Source: Nocardia asteroides
GTDB taxonomy: Bacteria; Actinomycetota; Actinomycetes; Mycobacteriales; Mycobacteriaceae
DNA: 64,000 nucleotides
Direction of reading: 5' to 3'
Assembly: GCA_019930625.1 (NCBI GenBank)
Contig: CP082844.1
Location: 682,001-746,000 of the forward strand
Under the pieces are notes generated by a model. It had not been told where the DNA came from. It worked only from the letters and a program-made list of their open reading frames with translations, and made no database searches. Below, piece by piece: positions 42,674 through 51,505 of this stretch. The position numbers were made by a program, and so were the translations under genes. The stretch's first letter is position 1. Every line of letters begins with the position of its first letter.

Positions 42674-43625
42674 GCTTGCCTCCTGCGCTGGTTTCCGCGT
42701 CTTGGGGGGATGCGGCGCTGCTTGCGGGCTCCGCGAGAGCCGGTGCGGATTCTTCCCTGCTCGAAGCGGGCTTACGACGCCGCACCAGCCGCGCGATGCC
42801 CCACACCACGGCGACCGCCACCGCGAGGAAGCCGAGCCAGGGAATCGCTTTGCCGCTGAACACGACCGCGTCCTGCAACCAGTTCACCAAGGAGTGCCAA
42901 CCGGAGACGATGCCGTCCCAGAAACTGTCGGGATCGTCGTCGGACTTGTTGTGCTCGCTGGTGATCTCGATGGTCAGCGTGGACAGGGCGACCTGGTCGT
43001 CGAGCCGCCGCTTCTGCGCGGTGAGGCTGTCCAGCTCGCCTTGGCGGCTGGACAGCGCCTGCTCGGCGGCGATCAGGTCGGAGGTGGTGGTGGCGCCCGC
43101 GATGAGCGCTCGCAGCCGCTCGACCGAGGTTTGCAGCGCCTTGATCCTGGCGTCCAGGTCCTCCCACTGCATGGTGACGTCGTCGCGGTTGGTGGTGACC
43201 CGGGTGACCTGCCCGACGCCGCCGAGGTCGGCGATGAACGCGTCGGTCTTGTCCGCGGGCATCCGGACGACGAGCGTGGCGCTGGGCTCGGTGTCGTCGG
43301 TGCCGGGCTGCTCGGTACGGCTGTCGACCCGGCCGCCCGCCGCACGCACCCGGTCGATGATCGTGCCGGCCGCGGCGACCGGAGCGTCGGCGGTGATCTC
43401 GACGGTGCCGGTGATCACCTCCTTGCGCGCGGACATCGGTTCACCGCCGGAGTTGTCCCGCTTCGGCGGCGCCAGCTCGTGGACCCCGGGAGGCACGATC
43501 GCGGGGGCGGGCCCGGTGACTATCGCCGACGACCGATCCGGGGCGGGCGTCGCGTCCTCGTCACCGCAGCCGGCGAGCAGAATCAACCCCAGCACGCCGA
43601 CGCACAGCACAGCAAGCTTCCTCAT
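42630..43625 (-). CDS. DUF4349 lipoprotein
   Basis: 331 residues. Lipobox LLAGCG at about residue 19-24 predicts a lipid-anchored protein. The DUF4349 domain spans about 65-280, with a coiled-coil (ARIKALQTSVERLRALIAGA and SRQGELDSLTAQKRRLDDQV) and a membrane helix (WLGFLAVAVAVVWGIARLV) near the C-terminus. The family is probably a scaffold in the cell envelope; no enzymatic motif. ATG at 43625. Confidence 0.88.
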   Translation of the reverse strand: MRKLAVLCVGVLGLILLAGCGDEDATPAPDRSSAIVTGPAPAIVPPGVHELAPPKRDNSGGEPMSARKEVITGTVEITADAPVAAAGTIIDRVRAAGGRVDSRTEQPGTDDTEPSATLVVRMPADKTDAFIADLGGVGQVTRVTTNRDDVTMQWEDLDARIKALQTSVERLRALIAGATTTSDLIAAEQALSSRQGELDSLTAQKRRLDDQVALSTLTIEITSEHNKSDDDPDSFWDGIVSGWHSLVNWLQDAVVFSGKAIPWLGFLAVAVAVVWGIARLVRRRKPASSREESAPALAEPASSAASPQDAETSAGGKRAHGGKGDDQAEQP

Positions 43626-43712
43626 GCCTGGCACAGTAGCCCTTTACGCTGCGCGGACAGCCCCGCATGAGCATTTCCTAGAACGCTTCTAACACTTCTC
43701 TAAAGCACTGGC

Positions 43713-46700
43713 TCAACGGAAGTCGCGCGACTTGGATGTCATCCGCAGATCCATCCGCTGCAGATGTTCGGCGACCACGCTGACCACGCCCTCGGCATTC
43801 TGCACCCGGCCGCGGATGAGCAGGGCGGCAGCGCCTTGGGCGAGGCGGCGGTAACGGCGCCACAGCCCCAGCGAGCAGACGATGTTCACCATGCCGGTCT
43901 CGTCTTCCAAGTTGAGGAAGGTGACGCCTTCCGCGGTGGCCGGACGCTGCCGGTGCGTCACAGCACCGCCCACCAGTACCCGGGAACCGTCGGGCACGTC
44001 GAGCAGGCGCTCGGCTGGTACGACGCCGAGAGCGTCCAGCTTCGGGCGCAGAAACTGCGTCGGATAACTGCCCGGCGAGACGCCCGTGGCCCAGACGTCG
44101 GCGGCGGCCATCTCCAGATCGCTCATGCCGGGCAGGGCGGGCGCGGTGGTGACCGCGCCGGTACCGGGCAACCGGTCCGGACGCTCGCCAGCGGCGGCGC
44201 CCGCCGCCCAGAGCGCTTCACGTCGGGTGATGCCGAGGCTGCCGAGCGCGCCCGCCGTGGCGAGCGATTCCGCTTGGGCGACAGTGAGTTCCACCCGACC
44301 GGTCAGGTCGAGGAACGATGTGTAGGGTCGCTCGCCCCTGGCGGTGACGATGCGCTCGGCGAGGTCGTCGCCGATCTGGCGGACCGCGGCGAGACCGAGG
44401 CGCACCTCGGCGCCGTCCGCCTCGAGGGTGGGTTCGGCGCGGCTGGCGTTGACATCGGGACCGTGCACCGCGACCCCGTGCCTGCGGGCGTCGGCGACAA
44501 GTGACTGCGGTGAGTAGAAACCCATCGGCTGGGCGCGTAGCAGACCCGCGCAGAAGGCGGCGGGATGATGCAGTTTGAACCAGGACGAGTAGTACACGAG
44601 CGCGGCGAAACTCTGCGAATGACTCTCCGGGAAACCGAAATTCGCGAAGGCGTAGAGCTTCTCGTAGATGCGGTCGGCGACCGCGCCGGTGATGCCGTGG
44701 CACTCGCGCATGCCTTGATAGAGCCGCGACTTCAGGCGCTCCATTCGTTCGGTAGAGCGCTTCGACCCCATGGCGCGGCGCAGTTGATCAGCCTCGACGG
44801 CGGTGAATCCGGCGACATCGACGGCCATCTGCATGAGCTGCTCCTGGAACAGCGGCACGCCGAGCGTGCGTTCCAGCGAATTCTTCAGCGCCGGATGGTC
44901 GTAGACGATGTCTTCCACGCCGTTGCGCCTGCGGATGTAGGGATGCACCGACCCGCCCTGGATCGGGCCTGGCCGGATCAGCGCCACCTCGACCACCAGG
45001 TCGTAGAAGCTGCGCGGTTTCAGCCGGGGCAGGGTGGCCATCTGCGCGCGCGACTCGACTTGGAAGACGCCGACCGAGTCCGCGCGCGAGAGCATCTCGT
45101 AGACCTCGGGTTCGGCCAGGTCGAGCGCGTGCAGCTCGACGGTCTCGCCTTTGTGCTCGCGCACCAGGTCGATCATGTAGTGCAGCGCGGAGAGCATGCC
45201 GAGCCCGAGCATGTCGAACTTCACCAGATCGATGGCCGCGCAATCGTCCTTGTCCCACTGCAGGACGCTGCGGCCGGGCATCCGCGCCCATTCCACCGGG
45301 CAGACGTCGGCGATCGGCCGGTCGCAGATCACCATGCCGCCGGAGTGGATGCCGAGATGTCTGGGCAGCCCCTCGATGTCGGCGGCCAGTTCCAGCACCT
45401 CGGCGGGGATGTCGGTGTTCGTCTCGGCGCCCACACCTGTCCAGCGGCTCACCTGTTTGCTCCACGCGTCCTGCTGACCGGGCGAAAAACCCAGCGCCCG
45501 TGCGGCGTCGCGCACCGCGGACTTGCCGCGATAGGTGATCACGTTGGCCACCTGCGCGGCGTACTCGCGGCCGTACTTGCGGTAGACGTGCTGGATCGCC
45601 TCTTCCCGTCGGTCGGATTCGATATCGACATCGATATCCGGCGGACCGTCGCGCTCCGGGGAGAGAAAGCGCTCGAACAGCAACTGGTTGCGCACCGGGT
45701 CGACATTGGTGATGCCGATCGCGTAGCAGACCGCGGAGTTGGCCGCCGAACCGCGGCCCTGGCACAGGATGTCGCTGTCTTTGCAGAAGCTGACGATGTC
45801 GTGCACCACCAGGAAGTAGCCGGGGAATTCCAGCTTGCCGATCACCGCGAGCTCGTGCTCGATCTGCCGGTAGGCCTCCGGGTTCCGCTCGGGGGCGCCG
45901 TAGCGCGCCGCGGCGCCCGCCATGGTGAGTTCACGAAGCCAGGACTGCTCGTCGTGTCCGGCGGGCACGTCGAAGGGCGGCAGGTGCGGAGCGATCAGCT
46001 TCAGGTCGAAGGCGCATTCGCGGGCCAGGGTCACCGCGTTCGCCACCGCCTGCGGGCAGTCCGCGAACAACCGCGCCATTTCCGCTCCGGACCGCAGGTG
46101 CGCGCCGCCCGCCGGGGCCAGCCAGCCCGCTATCTCGTCCAGGCTCTGCCTGGCCCGGATCGCCGCGAGCGCCATGGCTCGGCGGCGCTGGCCCGGTGCG
46201 GCGAAATGCGCTCCGGTGGTGGCGAGCACGGGCAGCCCGAGGCGATCGGCCAAAGCGATGAGGTGGGCGTTGCGCTCGTCGTCCTCCGGGATGCCGTGGT
46301 GGGTGAGTTCCACGCTCACCCGGTCGGCGCCGAAGCGGTCGGTCAGCTCGCGCAGCGCGGCTTCCGCGCGCTCGAGCCGGGTGCTGCCGGTGCGCAAGTC
46401 GAGTTCGAGCGCTCGGCGTAGGTGTCCCTTCCGGCATCCGGTCAGGATGTGCCAGTGCCCCTCGGCCGCCGCGGTGAGCGTATCGAGGTCGTAGCGCAGG
46501 ATGCCTTTCTCTCCCGCGGCCATGTGCGCGGCGGCGATCTCGCGGGAGAGCCTGCGATAACCCTCTTGGCCGCGGGCCAGCACCAGTAGGTGCGGCCCGG
46601 CCGGGTCCGGCGCGCCGGTGCGCGGTGCGGAGTCGCGGGCGGCGGCGTGCCCGCGTTCGGTGCCGGAAAGGCGCGGTTCGTCTGCCGTGCCGAGCGACAG

Positions 46701-47075
46701 TTCGGCTCCGAAGACCGTGGGCATCCCCCATTCCTTGGCCGCCTCCGCGAAACGGACGGTGCCGTAGAAGCCGTCGTGGTCGGTGAGCGCGATCGCCGCC
46801 AAGCCGAGCCGCACCGCCTCCTCCACCAGCTCCTCCGGATGGCTCGCCCCGTCCAGGAAGCTGTAGGCCGAATGCGCGTGCAACTCCGCGTACGGAACCG
46901 GCGATTCCTCGGCGCGGCGCACCGGCTCGGGACGGTACTCCCCGCGCTTGCGCGACCACGCCGGGCTGTCGCCGCCGTCGCCCGGATACATCGCGTCGGG
47001 ACTCGTCCGCCCGGACCGCCCGGACAGCACCCGCTCCATCTCCGCCCAGCTGGGCGGACCGTTGCCCCAGCCCAC
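43713..47075 (-). CDS. dnaE2: Error-prone DNA polymerase III alpha-like DnaE2
   Basis: Damage-inducible C-family translesion polymerase that works with ImuA' and ImuB. 1120 residues: PHP domain at the N-terminus (ELHAHSAYSFLDGASHPEEL), palm with the catalytic acids in PPDIDVDIESDRRE, helix-hairpin-helix around GLAAVRQIGDDLAERI, and an OB fold (LVGGAVTHRQRP) at the end. Homology starts at GWGNGPPSWAEMERVL, so the GTG at 47075 is used; AGGAGG lies six bases upstream. The SOS box is immediately before it. Confidence 0.95.
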   Translation of the reverse strand: MGWGNGPPSWAEMERVLSGRSGRTSPDAMYPGDGGDSPAWSRKRGEYRPEPVRRAEESPVPYAELHAHSAYSFLDGASHPEELVEEAVRLGLAAIALTDHDGFYGTVRFAEAAKEWGMPTVFGAELSLGTADEPRLSGTERGHAAARDSAPRTGAPDPAGPHLLVLARGQEGYRRLSREIAAAHMAAGEKGILRYDLDTLTAAAEGHWHILTGCRKGHLRRALELDLRTGSTRLERAEAALRELTDRFGADRVSVELTHHGIPEDDERNAHLIALADRLGLPVLATTGAHFAAPGQRRRAMALAAIRARQSLDEIAGWLAPAGGAHLRSGAEMARLFADCPQAVANAVTLARECAFDLKLIAPHLPPFDVPAGHDEQSWLRELTMAGAAARYGAPERNPEAYRQIEHELAVIGKLEFPGYFLVVHDIVSFCKDSDILCQGRGSAANSAVCYAIGITNVDPVRNQLLFERFLSPERDGPPDIDVDIESDRREEAIQHVYRKYGREYAAQVANVITYRGKSAVRDAARALGFSPGQQDAWSKQVSRWTGVGAETNTDIPAEVLELAADIEGLPRHLGIHSGGMVICDRPIADVCPVEWARMPGRSVLQWDKDDCAAIDLVKFDMLGLGMLSALHYMIDLVREHKGETVELHALDLAEPEVYEMLSRADSVGVFQVESRAQMATLPRLKPRSFYDLVVEVALIRPGPIQGGSVHPYIRRRNGVEDIVYDHPALKNSLERTLGVPLFQEQLMQMAVDVAGFTAVEADQLRRAMGSKRSTERMERLKSRLYQGMRECHGITGAVADRIYEKLYAFANFGFPESHSQSFAALVYYSSWFKLHHPAAFCAGLLRAQPMGFYSPQSLVADARRHGVAVHGPDVNASRAEPTLEADGAEVRLGLAAVRQIGDDLAERIVTARGERPYTSFLDLTGRVELTVAQAESLATAGALGSLGITRREALWAAGAAAGERPDRLPGTGAVTTAPALPGMSDLEMAAADVWATGVSPGSYPTQFLRPKLDALGVVPAERLLDVPDGSRVLVGGAVTHRQRPATAEGVTFLNLEDETGMVNIVCSLGLWRRYRRLAQGAAALLIRGRVQNAEGVVSVVAEHLQRMDLRMTSKSRDFR

Positions 47076-47091
47076 AACCCACCTCCTCACC

Positions 47092-47107
47092 TCGAACATA
47101 CATTCGA
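47092..47107. promoter_or_regulatory. LexA (SOS) box of dnaE2
   Basis: TCGAACATACATTCGA fits the mycobacterial SOS consensus TCGAAC-N4-GTTCGA with one mismatch. It is centred about 24 bases before the dnaE2 start and would cover the promoter. Confidence 0.85.
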
Positions 47108-47129
47108 AGAATGGCGATGTACAGGCAGG

Positions 47130-47585
47130 TCAGCGCGCCGGGAGAGGTTCGACGGAACCGGCGGCCAAGGCGTCCTCGACGCCGCGCAGGCGAGCTCGGA
47201 TGAGCGCGCCGTAGGCATCAGAGGCCAGGACGTCGAGATGTCCGCGCGCGATGGCCAACTGCATTCCGGCCACTTCGAACTCGCCGACCCGGCGATGACT
47301 GTCGGCCAGGTTCAGATAGAGCGCCGGCAGGAAGCCGCGCAGGCCTTCGTCCAGCGGCACGCCGGGCCCGAACACCGCGGCCAGCGCGCGCTGATCCCAG
47401 CGCAGCGCCTCGGCGGCCTCCTCCTGGAGGTCGGCGAGATGATGGGCGATCACGCAGCGGTGCAGGGCATCCGCGCGTTCGCCGAGCTCGTCCCAGAGCT
47501 TTTCCAACGCCCGTCGCCCCGCCGCGGGGTCGACGCCACCGAGCCGCACCGCGGCAAACACCTCCGCCATCCGATCGTCCGACAT
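47130..47585 (-). CDS. Hypothetical helical (TPR-like) protein upstream of dnaE2
   Basis: 151 residues, almost all helical, with repeat-like pieces (RRALEKLWDELGERADALHR, EEAAEALRWDQRALAAVFGP, LYLNLADSHRRVGEFEVAGM) of tetratricopeptide character. No named family is certain. It ends 31 bases before the dnaE2 SOS box on the same strand. A -10-like GATACT seven bases before its ATG suggests a leaderless transcript. The upstream gap holds several GTTCGA-type motifs. Confidence 0.7.
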   Translation of the reverse strand: MSDDRMAEVFAAVRLGGVDPAAGRRALEKLWDELGERADALHRCVIAHHLADLQEEAAEALRWDQRALAAVFGPGVPLDEGLRGFLPALYLNLADSHRRVGEFEVAGMQLAIARGHLDVLASDAYGALIRARLRGVEDALAAGSVEPLPAR

Positions 47586-47706
47586 GCCGCTGAGTATCGC
47601 ACATATGTTCGAACGTTTCGACCGTTGTTCGATACGTTTCGCCCCGGGAAAATTCCCGCGCGCGTGGGGTTCTCCGGAACCAGCGGCGTCGTTGCGGGCG
47701 GCGATT

Positions 47707-48141
47707 TCAGGCGGTGCTCGGGCGCCGCGACGGCGCCATGCTCGCGGCGAGCAGGGCTGTGAGCAGGATGAGCGCCATGAAGACCTGTCCGTGCAGGCCG
47801 AGGACGAAAAGGGTGCGGTCGGCGAACTCGGGATCGTGGGTCGCGGTATCGGGGAACAAGAGCGCGCCGATCATGCCGAGCCACGGTGTAGCCACAACCG
47901 CGGCGGCGCACAGCAGCCGGCCGCGCGGATCCAGGCCCGGCCGCAGGGTGAGCGTCAGGCCGATCACGCCGAGGAGCACCGTCATCACCATGTACTGGGC
48001 GTCGTGGAACTTCGCGTGCGGCGGCCAGCCGGGATTGAAGGCGTGCTGTGCGGCCAGATCGGGGATGACCAGGTCCGCGAGTACGGCGCTGACCATCGTG
48101 ATCACCGCGACGGCGGCGATCACCATTCGGGGAAGGGGCAT
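47707..48141 (-). CDS. Four-helix membrane protein, unknown function
   Basis: 144 residues with four predicted membrane helices (MVIAAVAVITMVSAVLADLV, MVMTVLLGVIGLTLTL, LLCAAAVVATPWLGMIGALL, LHGQVFMALILLTALLAASM). The segment FNPGWPPHAKFHDAQY between helices 1 and 2, rich in His and Asp, is the most conserved-looking part and could bind a metal. No function is known to me. Confidence 0.75.
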   Translation of the reverse strand: MPLPRMVIAAVAVITMVSAVLADLVIPDLAAQHAFNPGWPPHAKFHDAQYMVMTVLLGVIGLTLTLRPGLDPRGRLLCAAAVVATPWLGMIGALLFPDTATHDPEFADRTLFVLGLHGQVFMALILLTALLAASMAPSRRPSTA

Positions 48142-48195
48142 CGAGCGGGCCTTTCGTCTCTCAGGTAACGGGGGTGCCGCGTTTCTCGCGCAGAC

Positions 48196-49299
48196 TCAGA
48201 TCGCCCAGGTGTAAGCGGGGGTGATCGAGCGACCCAAGAGCGCGCTGGGCAGCAGCGGTAGAGCGGTGTCGCGCAGCGTTGCCAGCGCTGGTGATGTCCA
48301 GTGCGCCGGAGCGCCGACCCGGCGCGAGAGCCGGGTGATCCTCTGAGTGCGCGGCCTGCGGAGGCGGTCGTATTCCGCCAGCCCCGCGTCCACGCCGAGG
48401 GTGTCCACGGCCCCGGCGAGCGTGACCGCGTCCTCGAGTGCCTGGCACGCACCCTGCCCCAGGTTGGGAGCCATGGCGTGCGCGGCATCACCGAGAATCG
48501 CGACCCGCCCGCGGACGTACGTGCGCAGCTTCGGCAGTTCATGGGTGTCGTGCTGCAGAACGGCATCCGTGGGCGCGGCGTCGAGCAGAGCCGGAATGGG
48601 GTCGTGCCAGCCCGCCAACAGTGCGCGGAGCCGATCCAGGCCCGCGCGCGATCCAGCCGGAGCGTTGGCCATCACATAGCAGTAGACGCGGCCGTCCGGC
48701 ATCGGCACGTACCCGAATCGTTCGCCTCTGCCCCATGTTTCGACACTTCCCTCGACCGGATGAGGTGCGGTGAGCAGGCGCCAGGTGGTGTATCCGACGT
48801 AGCGCGGTCCGGGCGCCTGCGGCCAGACCGACCGCCGGGTCACGCTGTGCACACCGTCGGCGCCGATCACGAGATCCGCGGTGGCGGTGCCGTGGTCGTG
48901 GTGGACCGTGCCGTCGGACAGCACCTGCCGCACGGTCGTTCCCGGCCGCAGCACGTGCGCGGGCACGGCCGCGCGCAGGATGTCCACCAGTGCGGCGCGG
49001 TGGAGGATCGCCCACGAGCCGAAGCGCCGTTCGAGGTCATCGACGTCGTTGCGGATCAGCCAAGCCCCGTTCGCACTGCGGATGCCCAGCGGTGGGCCGG
49101 CCCGTCGGCCGGTGCGCAGCCGATCACCGAGGCCGAGCGCGTCGAGGGCACGCACCCCGTTGGGCTGGATCGACAGCCCCGCACCGATTTCGGTGAACTC
49201 CTGCGCGCGCTCGAATACCTCGACCTGCCAGCCACGCCGGTGCAACGCCACGGCCGCGGCCAGCCCGCCGATACCGCCGCCCACCACGAGCGCCTTCAT
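48196..49299 (-). CDS. FAD-dependent aromatic monooxygenase (PHBH/UbiH type)
   Basis: 367 residues. FAD motif VVGGGIGGLAAAVALHRRGW, the DG motif ADLVIGADGVHS, and GDAAHAMAPNLGQGACQALE for the flavin ribityl. This is group A flavoprotein hydroxylase architecture, in the size class of salicylate and urate hydroxylases. NAD(P)H-dependent hydroxylation of an aromatic or heteroaromatic substrate is likely. GGAAGGGG supports the ATG at 49299, which overlaps the stop of a 42-aa membrane protein gene. Divergent TetR gene upstream. Confidence 0.9.
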   Translation of the reverse strand: MKALVVGGGIGGLAAAVALHRRGWQVEVFERAQEFTEIGAGLSIQPNGVRALDALGLGDRLRTGRRAGPPLGIRSANGAWLIRNDVDDLERRFGSWAILHRAALVDILRAAVPAHVLRPGTTVRQVLSDGTVHHDHGTATADLVIGADGVHSVTRRSVWPQAPGPRYVGYTTWRLLTAPHPVEGSVETWGRGERFGYVPMPDGRVYCYVMANAPAGSRAGLDRLRALLAGWHDPIPALLDAAPTDAVLQHDTHELPKLRTYVRGRVAILGDAAHAMAPNLGQGACQALEDAVTLAGAVDTLGVDAGLAEYDRLRRPRTQRITRLSRRVGAPAHWTSPALATLRDTALPLLPSALLGRSITPAYTWAI

Positions 49300-49424
49300 C
49301 GCCGCCCCTTCCGATCGCAGGCCGCCCCGCCGCCATCGCACAGACGAGCGGACCTGGACTGCCGCCACCACACCGCCGTCGTGACCAGCACCACGGCCGG
49401 GAACACCCACCACCAACGATCCAC
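49296..49424 (-). CDS. Small single-span membrane protein (42 aa) coupled to the monooxygenase
   Basis: GTG start at 49424 behind AGGAG. Protein: DRWWWVFPAVVLVTTAVWW forms a tryptophan-rich membrane helix, then QSRSARLCDGGGAACDRKGR, with two Cys, toward the cytoplasm. It ends by a four-base ATGA overlap with the monooxygenase start. Gene status rests on this overlap, the Shine-Dalgarno and the hydrophobic segment. It could anchor or regulate the flavoenzyme. Confidence 0.6.
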   Translation of the reverse strand: MDRWWWVFPAVVLVTTAVWWRQSRSARLCDGGGAACDRKGRR

Positions 49425-49440
49425 GCCAACTCCTAGAGGT

Positions 49441-49482
49441 TCTAAATCTTTTAGAGCCATTAGACAATCAAAGAGTGTCTAA
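49441..49482. promoter_or_regulatory. Operators of the monooxygenase/TetR divergent promoter
   Basis: Two dyads: TCTAAA-TCT-TTTAGA at 49441-49455 and TTAGAC-N11-GTCTAA at 49460-49482. Both share the TTAGA/TCTAA half. They lie between the 42-aa gene and the TetR gene. Confidence 0.65.
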
Positions 49483-49520
49483 GCTGTCAACAGGCGTGCT
49501 GGATCGAAAGAAGGGCGAGG

Positions 49521-50246
49521 ATGTCGACACGAACCGGCGGCAGGCGCGAGCGGATGCGCAAGGCCACCTTGGAAGAAATCCACGACGCGGTGCGCAAACT
49601 CCTGGTCGAGCAGGGGTCGGCGGCCGTGACCATCAACGCGGTCGCCAGACAGGTCGGGATGAGCGGGCCGTCTCTCTATCACTACTACTCCAGCCATGAC
49701 GCGCTGGTCGGGGCGGTGACCGCGGACCTCTTCGATGAGCTGGCCGCCACGATGGAACAGGTCCGGGACGCTCACGCCGACGCACCGATCGGCGAGCGCA
49801 TTCTGGCGGTCTGCCGCGCCATGCGCGCTTGGGCGATCACTCACTCGGCCGAGTTCGGCTGGATCTTCGCCGCCCCGATCGCACCGCCGAACCGGCAACC
49901 GGATTCCGAACGCCACCGAGCGGGGCAACGGTTCGAGCGGGTGCTACTGGATCTGACGATCGAACTGTGGCAGACGCGCCCTTTCCCGGTGCCCGATCCG
50001 GCCGAACTGCCCCCGTCCTTACGCGAGCAGCTCATCGCCTATTCGGCCGCTATCGAGGAAAAGCTGCCACCCGAGGCCGCGCACGTGTTCCTGTCCTGCT
50101 GGATCCGGTTGTACGGGCTGCTGTGCATGGAGGTCCTGCACCAGCTGGACTTCGCGTACTCCGATCTCGAACCCGTCTACGAGGAATGCCTACGCGACCT
50201 GACCAGCATCCTGGGCCTGGCGCTTCCCGAGCGACCATCCGCATAA
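49521..50246 (+). CDS. TetR-family regulator (TetR_C_13-like)
   Basis: 241 residues. DNA-binding part RKATLEEIHDAVRKLLVEQG and INAVARQVGMSGPSLYHYYS; then a long helical C-terminal domain (WAITHSAEFGWIFAAPIAPP) of the WHG/TetR_C_13 kind. AAGGGCGAGG precedes the ATG. Divergent from the small membrane protein and monooxygenase and likely to control them via the TTAGA dyads. Confidence 0.9.
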   Translation: MSTRTGGRRERMRKATLEEIHDAVRKLLVEQGSAAVTINAVARQVGMSGPSLYHYYSSHDALVGAVTADLFDELAATMEQVRDAHADAPIGERILAVCRAMRAWAITHSAEFGWIFAAPIAPPNRQPDSERHRAGQRFERVLLDLTIELWQTRPFPVPDPAELPPSLREQLIAYSAAIEEKLPPEAAHVFLSCWIRLYGLLCMEVLHQLDFAYSDLEPVYEECLRDLTSILGLALPERPSA

Positions 50247-50419
50247 CCGTCCCCGGATCACCCCGGCTTGCGGAACACATCTCGCACTTCACAGGCCGAC
50301 GATCACGTTCCTCGACAGCGGGGCCAGCCGAGGACGACGAAGCGATCCGCCCGGTCTCAGTGATCGCACTGGCACAACAGGTGAGCAGGCCCGACTGTGA
50401 CGAGGAGCACTTGGCACCC

Positions 50420-50439
50420 AACTTACCTCGGAGTAAGTT
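50420..50439. promoter_or_regulatory. Palindrome upstream of the SDR gene
   Basis: AACTTAC-N6-GTAAGTT, perfect 7-bp arms, 30 bases before the start codon. Typical of a TetR-type operator; the preceding TetR gene or an unlinked regulator may bind it. Confidence 0.65.
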
Positions 50440-50469
50440 CTTGCCTACCAGACCTGCGAAGGAGCAGCG

Positions 50470-51432
50470 ATGACCGACGCATCCGCCGACCCCGCCCGGC
50501 GCCGCGACCGCGACCTCACCGGGCGACACGTCCTCATCACCGGAGCGTCCTCCGGCATCGGCCGGGCAGCGGCGACGGCGATCGCGAGCAAGGGCGCCAT
50601 TGTGTTCCTGCTCGCCCGCCGCGGTGACGAACTCGCCTCCGTGGTCGAGGAGATCAGGTCAGCGGGCGGCTCGGCCTACGGGTATTCCTGCGACGTCACC
50701 GATTCCGATTCGGTGGACCACGTGATCGAGACCGTCCTGGACGAGCACGGCCACGTGGACATGCTGGTGAACAATGCGGGCCGCTCGATCCGCCGCGCCA
50801 TCCACCGCTCCACCGACCGGCTGCACGACTTCGAACGCACCATGGCCGTCAACTACTTCGGCGCGCTGCGGCTGACCCTGGCCCTGCTGCCGCAGATGCG
50901 GGAACGCAAGTTCGGGCACATCGTCAACATCAGCAGCGCCGGCGTGCAGGTGGCCACGCCGCGATTCTCCGCGTATCTGGCCAGCAAGGCGGCGCTGGAC
51001 AAGTTCACCGAGGTCGCGGCCGTCGAGACCATGGCCGACGGCGTCACGTTCACCACCATCCACATGCCGCTGGTGCGCACGCCGATGATCGCCCCGAGCG
51101 GCGATCAGGGCCCCGCCGAGTCTCCCGAGTGGGCCGCCGCTACCGTCGTGCGCGCGCTGACCGAACGGCCCAAACGTATCGATGTGCCGCTGGGCACCAT
51201 CGCCGAATACGGCGCGCTGCTCACTCCGAAGATCCGCGACCGCATTCTGCACCGCTATTACCGCGCCCTGCCCGACTCCCCCGCGGCCAAGGGCGAGCAG
51301 ACCGCGTCCGGCGACGAGCCGGCCGAACCCGCCGCCACGCTCACCCGGCCCCGGCCTCGGTCGACCGCCCGCCGCGTCACGGGGACAGCACTGCGGCGCG
51401 CTGCCCGGTGGGTGCCCGGGACGCATTGGTGA
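50470..51432 (+). CDS. Short-chain dehydrogenase/reductase with basic C-terminal extension
   Basis: 320 residues. Cofactor motif TGASSGIGRAAA, ARRGDE after strand 2 (NADP-leaning), NNAG, and the catalytic Ser (NISSAG) with YLASKAA. The last 50 residues are Arg/Pro/Ala-rich (RPRPRSTARRVTGTALRRAA), as in large membrane-associated SDRs. GCGAAGGAG precedes the ATG. The substrate is probably lipid or steroid, by family resemblance only. Confidence 0.88.
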   Translation: MTDASADPARRRDRDLTGRHVLITGASSGIGRAAATAIASKGAIVFLLARRGDELASVVEEIRSAGGSAYGYSCDVTDSDSVDHVIETVLDEHGHVDMLVNNAGRSIRRAIHRSTDRLHDFERTMAVNYFGALRLTLALLPQMRERKFGHIVNISSAGVQVATPRFSAYLASKAALDKFTEVAAVETMADGVTFTTIHMPLVRTPMIAPSGDQGPAESPEWAAATVVRALTERPKRIDVPLGTIAEYGALLTPKIRDRILHRYYRALPDSPAAKGEQTASGDEPAEPAATLTRPRPRSTARRVTGTALRRAARWVPGTHW

Positions 51433-51505
51433 ACTCGGCTGTCCGGACGCTCCCGTCCTGGGACGGCGGTGCCCGGCAGCTGAACGTCGACCGCGCGGCC
51501 CCTGC

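Noticed and set aside
44565..46421. 618-codon open frame antisense to dnaE2
   Set aside because: Long antisense frames are expected in very GC-rich coding DNA; its His/Arg/Gly-rich translation has no family features and dnaE2 is certain on the other strand.
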